Position numbers and translations under genes: made by a program
Shown here: positions 8,864-17,532 of the stretch, in pieces
Layout of the letters: each line of letters begins with the position of its first letter
Position numbering within the stretch: position 1 is the first letter of the stretch
From: Mucilaginibacter rubeus
GTDB taxonomy: Bacteria > Bacteroidota > Bacteroidia > Sphingobacteriales > Sphingobacteriaceae
Assembly: GCF_003286415.2 (NCBI RefSeq)
Contig: NZ_CP043450.1
Span: forward strand, 7,254,001-7,318,000
Length of the DNA: 64,000 nucleotides
Direction of reading: 5' to 3'
Notes under the pieces: model-generated
Seen by the model: the letters and a program-made list of their open reading frames with translations, nothing else
Told to the model about the DNA's origin: nothing
Databases searched by the model: none

Positions 8864-10575
8864 ATGAAAAAGGTATCGTTGTTATTCGTGTTTCCTGTAG
8901 TGTTATTTGCTACGTATTTATTCGCGTTTCAGGGTAAAAGAACGGCGGTGCCGCGTGCCATAAAATCCTCAACGCCGGTAATGTGCGGATCGGGTATAGT
9001 GGGAGAGGTGGATACAACCAGGAATGGCAAATTTATCCAACGCCTGCCCGGATGGGGGCATCACAGCTACGCTATAACTACCGGTAACGATAGTGCCCGG
9101 TTTTACTTTAATCAGGGTTTAACCATGTATTATAGTTACCACATGAAAGAGGCCTTTGCTTCATTCAAAGAGGCATCGCGCTTTGACCCTTCGGCTGCTA
9201 TGACCTATTGGGGCAGGCTTTAAGCCTGGGACCTTATTATAATGCCGGTGGTCCTTATGTTGCACCTTCGGGCTTACCTGCAGTTTTAAAACAAATGAAT
9301 GCCACCGCCGGGAATGCTCCTGAAAAGGAAAAGGCGCTAATTGCGGTGATGAACCAGCGCTACCCGGAGGCTGGTACCAAAGCCAGCGATAACGAAGCCT
9401 ATGCCCAGGGCATGAAAAAACTGATGCAGACTTACCAAGCCGATGCTGATATTAAAATGCTATACATTGATGCTGTAATGCTTATTCATCCCTGGGATTT
9501 TTGGGCACCCGATGGTACCGACAAACCGTGGACGTCTGAATTGGTTACGCTGTGCAGAGGCGTTTTGACTACCAATCCGGATCACCCCGCGGCGCTGCAT
9601 TATTATATCCACCTGACCGAGGCTTCCCGTAACCCCGGTGTCGCGCTGGCCAATGCGGGCGCTTTAAAAAAGCTGTTCCCCGGCATAGGGCACATGGTAC
9701 ATATGTCCAGCCATGTATACCAGCGTAATGGCTTGTATTTTCAGGGGGTAGATGCCAATGAAAAAGCTGCCAAATGCATTGTTGTGTATTCGGACATGGA
9801 GAAAAACTTAAGGCTTACAAAAATCAACTCGCACTTTTACGCGGTTGAAACGCTTTGCGCCTTTAACGGCGCCATGTACGGGCGTGGGATGGAAGCTGCA
9901 CAACGCTGCCGTAATGCGGTAAAACCTTCGGCAGGGGATACTTACGCGCAATATCTTTATATGATGCCCGTGATTACCATGGTGCGCCTTGGCAAATGGC
10001 ACGAGTTGCTGAACGATAGCATCGGCCCCAACACCCAATGGGCCTATGCCCGTGTGCTGTACCATTTTTCGCGTGGATTGGCTTTTCTTTATACCGGCAA
10101 GCAGGATTCGGCAGTTGCACAGTTGGCATTATTGCGCAGCCGGTTGGATGAACCATCTTTGAAACAGCGGCACATCCCTTTTAATACTGCTTTAGATGGC
10201 GCAACCGTTGCCGAAAATATACTGGATGGTGCCATTTTGCTTGGCCGTAATAAGTTTGATGACGGTATGGCCGCGTTTAAAAAAGCAATCGCGGTTGAGG
10301 ATAACATGATCTACTCTGAACCTGCCGAATGGCCACTTCCGGCACGGCAGTTTATGGGAGCTTATCTCCTCAAAACAGATTACAACCCACAGGCCGAACA
10401 GGTTTACCGCGAAGACCTGGAACGTAACCCGGGCAACGGCTGGTCGATGCTGGGGATGTACCAAAGTTTAAAAGCGCAAAACCGCACAGATAAGTTATCC
10501 TACTACAAGGCCGGCTTTACCCGCTCGTTTTCGCATGCCGATGAGGCACCTACAAGTTCGGTGGTTACCAACTGA
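8864..10575 (+). pseudogene. Secreted tetratricopeptide-repeat protein, single-base frameshift near codon 118
   Basis: Two consecutive frames make one protein. The first (8864-9223) has a signal peptide (MKKVSLLFVFPVVLFATYLF), the family opening GWGHHSYAITTGNDSARFYF, and ends MTYWGRL-stop. The second frame resumes exactly at WGQALSLGP, giving the family's conserved YWGQAL motif when one base is added to the GGGG run at 9210-9213. The remainder (to 10575) holds TPR-like helices, HYYIHLTEAS, HMVHMSSHVYQRNGLY and a repeat-rich C-terminus. The restored product would be about 570 residues. It may be a true pseudogene, a slippage-prone G tract, or a sequencing error; the downstream 450 codons have not decayed, which favours a recent event or an error. 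The precise role of the family is unknown to me. Confidence 0.85.
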
Positions 10576-10656
10576 TAAAATGAGGCTGCTGAAAGGCGGT
10601 TGTTAAAAGTGCTTAATATGATATATTAGCTTTGTGAATTAACAGCACGCCTTGTC

Positions 10657-11532
10657 ATGAACCAAATTGTTAGCCGGATTAAATTTTTATTTATTCCTTT
10701 TTTACCTATAGCAGTACTGGCTATAAGTACTTACTCATTTTTATTCTGGTTAATATGTGTCAGGCTCAAAATCCTCAACCTCAGGGATGATATTGGCAGT
10801 CCGATGGTGCTTATGCTCGTGTTTGTTTTAGCATTGCTCCTGCCTCGTTTTAAGCGCTTTAGTAATACAAGACCAGCTTTAATGTCAAGCTTGTTTATGG
10901 CCTGGGGAGCTATGGTTGCGCCGTGTATCCCCATTCAAAGTTATATTAAGGCTGTAACTGCAAAGCTCATAGTACTTGACCATGTAAGCCAGTTTAATGA
11001 CTATCCACCTGATTATTATTATCAGCTAAAGAATTTTTATATCGATAAGCAGTTTACCCGTTTTAAAACAACGGTTAAGGTTAGCGGTAAGCGTCATGAT
11101 TATCTCGCTATTAATATTTTCGCGGTGACTCCGCTTTTTGACAATAGCGGGGCAGCAGGGATTGCGCATACCGAAAAGTCAGGAATAGCCTGGCTGGGGG
11201 CCGAATACCCTGCGGTTATAGACAACAAGTTGCCGCAGCCTGAAAAAGATGAACAATATAGGGCAGCAATTGAGGGGGGCAAGCAGAGTTTACAAAATAA
11301 AAATCTTTATGATTTTAAATACCTTGTCAGGCTTGAGCCGGCTGAGAGCGAAAACTACATCGCGGCGGTGCGTTCAAAGGATAGTTTAAATGACGTACAA
11401 CCTGTGATCTTTTTACCAACCGATATTTCGCTTGACGATGTCAGAAAGGACAAACTGTTTTCAGTGTTTTTGGCATTTGGGTTGGGCAGCTTAGTATTTT
11501 TGATAGCGCTCATTATAACACCTAAAAAATAG
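10657..11532 (+). CDS. Membrane protein of unknown function (paralogue of 7510-8697)
   Basis: 291 residues. Three N-terminal transmembrane helices (about 11-33, 45-62 and 75-95), an extracytoplasmic domain with DYYYQLKNFYIDKQ and NIFAVTPLFDN motifs, and a C-terminal helix (about 268-288). It aligns across its length with the protein at 7510-8697 but lacks about 100 residues of the central domain found there. The shared segments include the KYLVRL/TYLARL strand and the ENYIAAVRSKD/ANYQAAINSRN helix. The function is unknown. It lies 81 bp after the broken TPR gene on the same strand. Confidence 0.75.
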   Translation: MNQIVSRIKFLFIPFLPIAVLAISTYSFLFWLICVRLKILNLRDDIGSPMVLMLVFVLALLLPRFKRFSNTRPALMSSLFMAWGAMVAPCIPIQSYIKAVTAKLIVLDHVSQFNDYPPDYYYQLKNFYIDKQFTRFKTTVKVSGKRHDYLAINIFAVTPLFDNSGAAGIAHTEKSGIAWLGAEYPAVIDNKLPQPEKDEQYRAAIEGGKQSLQNKNLYDFKYLVRLEPAESENYIAAVRSKDSLNDVQPVIFLPTDISLDDVRKDKLFSVFLAFGLGSLVFLIALIITPKK

Positions 11533-11725
11533 ATAGGGTTAAGTTTCACCAGGTAAATAAAACTTATTTAAAAGCGGGTTTGCGTATCACCGTTCCTTAC
11601 TTTATACAGGGTTAACGCAAAATCTATCAATAAATTTCGCTAAAAAAAATATACTTCAAAAAGCTGTTTTAAGTAAAAACGGGCATTTACATTTGGTAGA
11701 TAAACCTCATTTATCCCTACATTTT

Positions 11726-12712
11726 ATGATTCCGGAAAGCAAAAAAGCAGCCGTTACTAACGCCTTGCAAGTAACTTTTGGCGTGCCCGAATTTGATGAT
11801 CTTCATGAGCTTACCGCGGGGCTCTCCTCGGCGCTGGTGTTTAAAATGACGGTGCTCGGAAAGCCATATTTGCTTCGTATCATTACCCGCACCGATGCCA
11901 TGGCCGATCCGGCAAATGAGTATGCCTGTATGAAAGCGGCGGCCGATGTCGGGATTGCGCCTCATGTTTGGCATACCGATGTGAATGACAGGATTGCAAT
12001 TACGGATTTTATCGAAGTCAAACCTTTTGAGCTTGACGAAGCCAAGGTGAAAATCCCCGCTTTGCTCAGGAAACTGCACGCGTTACCGCCCTTCCCGTTC
12101 CGGATGGATTATATTGATAAAATAGGGGAGTTTATGGAGAAATTTCAGGCGGCCGAAATAATGCCTGCGGATATGACCACAGGCATTTTTGATCTTTATA
12201 AAAAAATCAAAGACATATACCCTCGAAACGCTGAAGACCTGGTAGCCTGCCACAACGATCTCAAACCCGAAAATACATTGTTTGATGGCGAAAGGGCATG
12301 GCTGGTTGATTGGGAAGCCGCCTTTTTGAACGACCGTTATGTTGACCTGGCCATTGCCGCCAACTTCGTAGTCAGGAGTGATGAAGATGAGGCCGATTTT
12401 TTAAAAGCGTATTTTGGTGAAGAGGCTAATGAGTATCAGCAGGCCCGCTTTTTTTTGATGAGGCAGTTACTGCATCTGTTTTACTTCATTGTGTTTATGC
12501 TGTTGGGTAAAACGCAGGGCCGGATAATTGATTTTAACATGCCCAAAACCGGTTTCAGGGAGTTTCATGACCGGATCTGGGCAGGAGAGATCAGTCTGGC
12601 AAATATGGACGCCAGGCTGCAGTATGCTCTTGTGCACAAGGAGCAGTTATTACGCAACATGCAGTTGAAACGGCTTCAGGATTCGTTGGAGTTGGTGTGG
12701 TTGCACAAATAA
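11726..12712 (+). CDS. Phosphotransferase (aminoglycoside/choline kinase family)
   Basis: 328 residues from the ATG at 11726; an in-frame TTG at 11693 is less likely. It has the kinase-like fold of the APH/choline kinase family. The N-lobe has a nucleotide-binding strand pattern (LSSALVFKMTVLGKPYLLRI). The catalytic loop CHNDLKPEN carries the His-x-Asp...Asn signature, and the metal-binding aspartate is in WLVDWEAAF. C-terminal helices follow. The substrate (choline, an amino sugar, or another small hydroxyl compound) cannot be told. No resistance role is implied by context. It precedes the toxin-antitoxin pair by 34 bp but is probably independent. Confidence 0.85.
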   Translation: MIPESKKAAVTNALQVTFGVPEFDDLHELTAGLSSALVFKMTVLGKPYLLRIITRTDAMADPANEYACMKAAADVGIAPHVWHTDVNDRIAITDFIEVKPFELDEAKVKIPALLRKLHALPPFPFRMDYIDKIGEFMEKFQAAEIMPADMTTGIFDLYKKIKDIYPRNAEDLVACHNDLKPENTLFDGERAWLVDWEAAFLNDRYVDLAIAANFVVRSDEDEADFLKAYFGEEANEYQQARFFLMRQLLHLFYFIVFMLLGKTQGRIIDFNMPKTGFREFHDRIWAGEISLANMDARLQYALVHKEQLLRNMQLKRLQDSLELVWLHK

Positions 12713-12746
12713 AGCAATTGTTATTATAAATGTTTAAATTTGAATT

Positions 12747-12977
12747 ATGACAACGCTTACAATCGAAATATCTGAAAAGGCAGGGAAAACGCTGGCCGAA
12801 CTGGTTGAGCAGTTGGGAGGGAAGGTTATTTCTGTAAAAGAAAGCAAAAAATCCAATAAAGAAGCGAAAAAAAAGCAGTTGTTGGATGATCTGGAAGAGT
12901 CGGTGAACTTTGTGAAGTTGCATCAGCAGGGTAAGGTTGATGCAAAAACGATACAGGAATTACTTGATGAACTTTAA
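12747..12977 (+). CDS. Antitoxin of a type II toxin-antitoxin pair
   Basis: 76 residues, Lys/Glu-rich. An N-terminal beta-like segment (MTTLTIEISEKAGKTLAEL) may be the DNA-binding or dimer part. A charged helix (about 30-76) with KSNKEAKKKQLLDDLEE probably wraps the toxin. It overlaps the toxin gene by 11 bp, the usual arrangement of a translationally coupled module. The family name is uncertain because antitoxins diverge quickly; the call rests on size, composition and the partner. Such antitoxins usually repress their own operon. Confidence 0.8.
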   Translation: MTTLTIEISEKAGKTLAELVEQLGGKVISVKESKKSNKEAKKKQLLDDLEESVNFVKLHQQGKVDAKTIQELLDEL

Positions 12978-13290
12978 GATCCTGCCAACCCCGCCATTTG
13001 TTCGTGAATTAAAAAAGCTTGCAAAAAAGCATCTTTCTTTAAAGGATGATCTTAGGCTTTTGGTAGCTGAGTTGGCTGCAAACCCTAATTATGGAACTCC
13101 TTTAGGAAATAATTGTTATAAAATTCGTCTCGCTATCAGTTCTAAGAATAAAGGAAAATCTGGTGGTGCAAGAATAATTACATACGTTCGTGTTGTTAAT
13201 GAAACCGTGTATTTGTTATCGATATACGACAAATCTGAATTAGATAATATTAGTGACAACGATCTAACAAGCCGGATAAAAGATCTGTGA
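12967..13290 (+). CDS. RelE/ParE-family toxin
   Basis: 107 residues from the ATG at 12967 that overlaps the end of the antitoxin gene; an upstream in-frame ATG at 12937 lies inside the antitoxin and is less likely. The opening FKILPTPPFVRELKKLAKKH, the central NPNYGTPLGNNCYKIRLAI, and the C-terminal GGARIITYVRV and VYLLSIYDKSEL follow the RelE/ParE/HigB fold. Members are ribosome-dependent mRNA interferases or gyrase poisons; which applies cannot be told. The basic residues in KSGGARIITY are typical of the RelE-like branch. Confidence 0.87.
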   Translation: MNFKILPTPPFVRELKKLAKKHLSLKDDLRLLVAELAANPNYGTPLGNNCYKIRLAISSKNKGKSGGARIITYVRVVNETVYLLSIYDKSELDNISDNDLTSRIKDL

Positions 13291-13443
13291 GTTTATCCTG
13301 TTAAATAGCCTTCCGCTGCCGCTCGGCTCCAGCCAAGTGGCCCCTATTTTAACGGCCTCTGGCCGAAGTACTTTTGCAGACCAGAGCCCTGGGGATATAT
13401 AGATCACTTTTTGTTTAAGCATTGGCAGATGCAGATAGGCAGT

Positions 13444-14079
13444 TTAAAGCTTCATTTTTAAGAGGTAGATTTCATTTTTGCCCGCGATCTTAAACTTCTC
13501 GTTATTATCGTAATTATAAAAAGGTTCGGCAATCTCTACGTCGGTACTTTGAAAGCTTTTGCCAAGTACCGTTTGTGCTTCTTCCAGGGTATAAAGCTGA
13601 TGGTTTATCTCAAATATAAAACCATAGGCAGACTTTTGCAGATCTTTAAAAGTAACCTTGCCGGCTGGTATACTAAAGTGTATAGGTACCGAATACTGCA
13701 CACGAACAAATCGGCCGTCTTGGATACCCGGTTTCCATCGGGGACTTCTCTCTAAAACAGTAGCTGCCTCGGCTTCACAGCCTGCACCTATACAATTTAT
13801 TGGAGTAACATTGGTTACGCGCCCTATACTATCAACTACAAATGTTACCACTACGCTACCATTAATGCCTATCAGGCGTGCGATATCAGGATATTTTAGA
13901 TTTCTGCTGATGTAATTGGCAAAGGCCGGCAAGCCGCCTGGAAATTCAGGGACTTGCTCAACACTGGTAAAAACACCTGTGCTTCGGGTTTTTTTTACGG
14001 TATCGGTATTCATGCTTGTACCGGCAAATGCAAAATGGCACATAAACATGATGATCACTACTAAGTAATAAGGTTTCAT
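13444..14079 (-). CDS. Exported TonB C-terminal domain protein
   Basis: 211 residues from the ATG at 14077-14079 (MKPYYLVVIIMFMCHFAFAG, a signal peptide). The frame is open further upstream but that part is not signal-like. A TonB_C domain (about 45-145) shows the family pattern VPEFPGGLPAFANYISRNLK, YPDIARLIGINGSVVVTFVV and a WKPGIQDGRFVRVQYSVPI end. A further ~65 residues of unknown type follow. The usual TonB inner-membrane anchor and Pro-rich linker are missing, so it is probably a periplasmic protein using the domain for binding rather than energy transduction. It is divergent from the ribosomal cluster promoter. Confidence 0.85.
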   Translation of the reverse strand: MKPYYLVVIIMFMCHFAFAGTSMNTDTVKKTRSTGVFTSVEQVPEFPGGLPAFANYISRNLKYPDIARLIGINGSVVVTFVVDSIGRVTNVTPINCIGAGCEAEAATVLERSPRWKPGIQDGRFVRVQYSVPIHFSIPAGKVTFKDLQKSAYGFIFEINHQLYTLEEAQTVLGKSFQSTDVEIAEPFYNYDNNEKFKIAGKNEIYLLKMKL

Positions 14080-14340
14080 GCTGTAAAGATAAACAGTGTT
14101 TTCTAAATTAGATAATGCCGGTGATAGCCCATGATAATTGCCCGCAAATTCCACCAGATCTTAAAAAATTTCCCCAGCCCCTCGTCAGTTTTACGCCGCG
14201 AACCCGGCAGTGCTGATGCAACCGCTTCAAAACCGACCTAAAAAGTCAAAAAATTAAAGCGGCTAATGCTTAGCGACATACCTTTCAAACATATGTTAAA
14301 ACGTGGATGCAAAAATTATAAAAAAATAACTTACTAACTA
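14080..14340. other. Intergenic region before the ribosomal cluster
   Basis: About 260 bp between the divergent TonB-C and rplC genes. I see no gene or clear repeat in it, only the promoter at its right edge. Confidence 0.5.
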
Positions 14341-14371
14341 TTTGATAATTAATACAAAGTTTCTATCTTTG
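14341..14371 (+). promoter_or_regulatory. Promoter of the rplC ribosomal operon
   Basis: TTTG at 14341-14344 and TATCTTTG at 14364-14371 are separated by 19 bp, a near-ideal match to the Bacteroidota primary-sigma pattern TTTG-N19-TAnnTTTG. Transcription would begin near 14378, leaving a leader of about 70 nt before the rplC start. Confidence 0.8.
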
Positions 14372-14403
14372 CCGTCCCTTTCGGGGGAGAAATATGCCTT
14401 GAA

Positions 14404-14421
14404 CGAAGCCCTACTGCTTCG
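14404..14421 (+). promoter_or_regulatory. Leader hairpin before rplC
   Basis: CGAAGC pairs with GCTTCG around a CCTACT loop in the 5' leader of the operon. An alternative pairing of GCCC with the later GGGC is possible. This is the place where a ribosomal protein could bind to autoregulate the operon; that is inference. Confidence 0.45.
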
Positions 14422-14445
14422 ATGGGCACAAAAACAATTAAAAAA

Positions 14446-15063
14446 ATGTCAGGAATTATTGGTAAAAAAGTAGGAATGACCAGCATTTTCGACGAGACAG
14501 GGAAGAACATTCCTTGTACAGTAATCGAAGCTGGCCCTTGCGTGGTAACACAAGTTAAGTCTGTGGATGCAGACGGGTACGCTGCTGTTCAGTTAGCGTA
14601 TGGCGACAAAAAGGAAAAAAACACTTCTGCCCCTTTAAAAGGACACTTCCAGAAAGCCAACACCGCTCCAAAGCGTAAATTGGTTGAATTCAAAACTTTC
14701 GAAGATCAAAAATCATTAGGCGACACCGTTACTGTCGAGATTTTTGCTGCGGGAGATTTTGTTGATGTGGTAGGTACCTCAAAAGGTAAAGGTTTTCAGG
14801 GTGTGGTAAAACGTCACGGTTTTGGCGGTGTGGGTATGCAAACTCACGGTCAGCACAACCGTTTACGTGCGCCAGGTTCTTTGGGTGCGTCATCATGGCC
14901 ATCACGTGTATTTAAAGGTATGCGCATGGCAGGTCAAACCGGAAACGCTCGCGTTAAAGTACAAAACCTTGAAGTAGTTAAGGTTTTCGCTGAGCAGAAT
15001 CTGTTAGTAGTTAAAGGTTCCATCCCCGGAGCTAAGGGTTCATTCGTAATAGTGGATAAATAA
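14446..15063 (+). CDS. rplC: 50S ribosomal protein L3
   Basis: 205 residues from the ATG at 14446 (MSGIIGKKVGMTSIFDETG), the usual L3 N-terminus; an upstream in-frame ATG at 14422 lies in the leader. The L3 signature GHGQHNR-like region reads FGGVGMQTHGQHNRLRAPGS, close to the peptidyl-transferase centre. It is the first gene of the cluster. In many bacteria rpsJ (S10) comes before it, but here it is preceded by the promoter and an unrelated divergent gene. It ends one base before rplD. Confidence 0.98.
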   Translation: MSGIIGKKVGMTSIFDETGKNIPCTVIEAGPCVVTQVKSVDADGYAAVQLAYGDKKEKNTSAPLKGHFQKANTAPKRKLVEFKTFEDQKSLGDTVTVEIFAAGDFVDVVGTSKGKGFQGVVKRHGFGGVGMQTHGQHNRLRAPGSLGASSWPSRVFKGMRMAGQTGNARVKVQNLEVVKVFAEQNLLVVKGSIPGAKGSFVIVDK

Positions 15064-15064
15064 G

Positions 15065-15697
15065 ATGGAAGTTAACGTATTAAACGTATCAGGTAAACAA
15101 ACAGGTGCCAAGGTGCAGCTTCCTGAGTCGATTTTCGGTATTGAGCCAAATGATCACGCTATCTATCTTGATGTTAAGCAATATCTTGCTAACCAACGTC
15201 AGGGTACACACAAATCAAAACAGCGTAATGAGATTGCAGGTTCAACCCGCAAGCTATATAAGCAAAAAGGTACAGGCGGTGCCCGTGCCGGTGGTATTAA
15301 ATCACCATTATTTAACGGTGGTGGCCGTGTATTCGGTCCGCAACCACGCGATTACAGCTTCAAATTAAATAAAAAGCTTAAATCACTGGCCCGTAACTCT
15401 GCTTTATCATACAAAGCAAAAGATAACAACATTTTAGTGTTAGAGGATTTTAATTTTGATAGCATCAAAACTAAAAACTACATTAAGTTGGAGGCCGATT
15501 TGAATGTTACTAATGATAAAACATTATTAGTAGTAGCAGGCGCTGAAAATAACAATGTGTATTTATCAAGCAGAAACCTGAAAAAAAGCAAAGTAATTTC
15601 AGTTGAGCAGCTTAACACTTATGATGTGTTAAACGCTGGTAAACTGTTGCTTACTACAGGTGCTGTTAAAACTTTGGAGGAAGCATTAGTTAAGTAA
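15065..15697 (+). CDS. rplD: 50S ribosomal protein L4
   Basis: 210 residues. Typical L4 extended loop with KQRNEIAGSTRKLYKQKGTG, GGARAGGIKSPLFNGGGRVF and GPQPRDYSFKLNKK, which lines the exit tunnel. L4 is the autogenous regulator of the S10 operon in Escherichia coli; whether it acts on this operon's leader is unknown. One base separates it from rplC. Confidence 0.98.
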   Translation: MEVNVLNVSGKQTGAKVQLPESIFGIEPNDHAIYLDVKQYLANQRQGTHKSKQRNEIAGSTRKLYKQKGTGGARAGGIKSPLFNGGGRVFGPQPRDYSFKLNKKLKSLARNSALSYKAKDNNILVLEDFNFDSIKTKNYIKLEADLNVTNDKTLLVVAGAENNNVYLSSRNLKKSKVISVEQLNTYDVLNAGKLLLTTGAVKTLEEALVK

Positions 15698-15699
15698 TT

Positions 15700-15990
15700 A
15701 TGGAAATTTTAAAACAACCCCTACTTACTGAAAAAGTTACTCAGTTAACTGACAAGCTTAACCGTTATGCTTTCAAAGTTGATCACAGGGCTAACAAAAT
15801 TCAGATTAAAAGTGCCATTGAGGCAATGTACGGTGTTAACGTTACAGCGGTAAACACCATGAAATACGTCGGCAAACTAAAAACTCGCAATACTAAAGCA
15901 GGCGCCGTTCAAGGCCGTTCAGCTACTTACAAGAAGGCGATCATTACGTTGAAGGACGGAGAAGTAATTGATTTTTACAGCAATATATAA
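15700..15990 (+). CDS. rplW: 50S ribosomal protein L23
   Basis: 96 residues, normal family length. Motifs PLLTEKVTQLTDKLNRYAF, VDHRANKIQIKSAIEAMYGV and VNTMKYVGK identify L23, which sits at the exit of the polypeptide tunnel and contacts trigger factor and SRP. It follows rplD with a two-base gap. Confidence 0.98.
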   Translation: MEILKQPLLTEKVTQLTDKLNRYAFKVDHRANKIQIKSAIEAMYGVNVTAVNTMKYVGKLKTRNTKAGAVQGRSATYKKAIITLKDGEVIDFYSNI

Positions 15991-15997
15991 TTAAGAC

Positions 15998-16825
15998 ATG
16001 GCAGTAAAGAGATTTAAACCGGTTACCCCGGGCACCCGCTTCAGAGTTGATGTATCTAATTCAGATATCACAACAAACGTTCCTGAAAAATCGTTGGTTG
16101 TAGCATCTAACAAAAAATCGGGCGGTCGTAACAACAGCGGTAAAATGACTATGCGCTATTTAGGTGGTGGTCATAAACAAGCATACAGGATCATTGATTT
16201 CAAACGTAATAAATTTGACATCCCCGCAAAAGTTGCAACTATCGAGTATGATCCTAACCGTTCATCACGTATAGCATTATTGCATTTTGCTGATGGCGAA
16301 AAACGTTATATGATAGCACCGGAAGGCTTAACAGTTGGTACGGTAGTTTTATCTGGCGAGAGCGTTGCTCCTGAGGTTGGTAATACCCTTCCTTTGAAAA
16401 GCATCCCGTTAGGTTCTATCATCCACAATATTGAGTTAAACCCAGGTCAGGGCGGTGTTATTGCCCGCAGCGCTGGTACTTACGCTCAACTTTCAGCACG
16501 CGATGGTAAATATGCTATCATCAAATTGCCTTCAGGCGAAACCCGTATGATCTTGTCAACTTGCTTGGCAACTATCGGTACCGTTTCAAATGGCGAAAGA
16601 GCAAACGCGGTGTTAGGTAAAGCAGGCCGTAACCGTTGGTTAGGCCGCAGGCCAAGGGTACGTGGTGTAGCTATGAACCCGGTAGATCACCCTATGGGTG
16701 GTGGTGAAGGCCGTGCCTCAGGTGGTCACCCACGTTCACGTAAAGGTTTATTGGCTAAAGGCTATAAAACTCGTGACAAGAAGAAAACATCGGATCGTTA
16801 CATCATTGAAAGAAGGAAGAAATAA
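15998..16825 (+). CDS. rplB: 50S ribosomal protein L2
   Basis: 275 residues, complete. The N-terminal RNA-binding domain includes KSGGRNNSGKMTMRYLGGGH. The C-terminal end has the peptidyl-transferase-centre signature VRGVAMNPVDHPMGGGEGRA with the conserved histidine. Its stop overlaps the start of rpsS by one base. Confidence 0.98.
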   Translation: MAVKRFKPVTPGTRFRVDVSNSDITTNVPEKSLVVASNKKSGGRNNSGKMTMRYLGGGHKQAYRIIDFKRNKFDIPAKVATIEYDPNRSSRIALLHFADGEKRYMIAPEGLTVGTVVLSGESVAPEVGNTLPLKSIPLGSIIHNIELNPGQGGVIARSAGTYAQLSARDGKYAIIKLPSGETRMILSTCLATIGTVSNGERANAVLGKAGRNRWLGRRPRVRGVAMNPVDHPMGGGEGRASGGHPRSRKGLLAKGYKTRDKKKTSDRYIIERRKK

Positions 16826-17091
16826 TGGCTCGTTCAATAAAAAAAGGACCTTACATCGATCATAACTTAGATAAGAAAGTTATGGTGCTGAATGATGCAA
16901 ATAAAAAATCAGTTGTAAAAACATGGTCACGTCGTTCCATGATCTCTCCTGATTTCGTTGGTCATACATTCGCTGTACACAACGGTAACAAGTTTATCCC
17001 TGTGTACGTAACAGAAAACATGGTTGGTCACAAGCTGGGAGAGTTTGCACCAACCCGTACATTCCGCGGACACGCAGAAAAGAAAAAATAA
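16825..17091 (+). CDS. rpsS: 30S ribosomal protein S19
   Basis: 88 residues. MARSIKKGPYIDHNL, TWSRRSMISPDFVGHTFAVH and MVGHKLGEFAPTRTFRGHA match the family. S19 forms part of the 30S head with S13. Translational coupling with rplB is suggested by the one-base overlap. Confidence 0.98.
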   Translation: MARSIKKGPYIDHNLDKKVMVLNDANKKSVVKTWSRRSMISPDFVGHTFAVHNGNKFIPVYVTENMVGHKLGEFAPTRTFRGHAEKKK

Positions 17092-17097
17092 CAGGCA

Positions 17098-17526
17098 ATG
17101 GAAGCAACAACAAAAATTAAAAAGTCTGTACTAATCAGGCAACAAAAAGAAGCTGCTAAAGCTGTGATAGGTGGCGCTTCTGTTGCTAAGTTACAGGACT
17201 GCCCAACTTCACCACGTAAAATGCGTTTGGTGGTTGACTTGATCCGCGGTGAAAACGTTGAGAAAGCGTTATACATATTAAAATTTACTAACAAAGAAGC
17301 TGCTATTCGTGTAGAGAAACTTTTGTTATCAGCCATCAAAAACTGGGAAGCAAAAAACGAAGGCAAACGTGTTGAAGACAGCAACCTTTTTGTTAAGGAA
17401 GTATCTGTAGGCGGTGGCCGTCAGTTAAAAAGGTTACGCCCTGCTCCGCAAGGAAGGGGATACCGTATCCGCAAACGCTCAAACCACGTAACACTTGTTG
17501 TGGATAGTAAAAACGAAAACAATTAA
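17098..17526 (+). CDS. rplV: 50S ribosomal protein L22
   Basis: 142 residues. The core L22 fold includes SPRKMRLVVDLIRGENVEKA and the tunnel beta-hairpin VGGGRQLKRLRPAPQGRGYR. It has about 25 extra N-terminal residues (MEATTKIKKSVLIRQQKEAA) compared with shorter family members, as is common in this phylum. Confidence 0.97.
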   Translation: MEATTKIKKSVLIRQQKEAAKAVIGGASVAKLQDCPTSPRKMRLVVDLIRGENVEKALYILKFTNKEAAIRVEKLLLSAIKNWEAKNEGKRVEDSNLFVKEVSVGGGRQLKRLRPAPQGRGYRIRKRSNHVTLVVDSKNENN

Positions 17527-17532
17527 TTTGAA

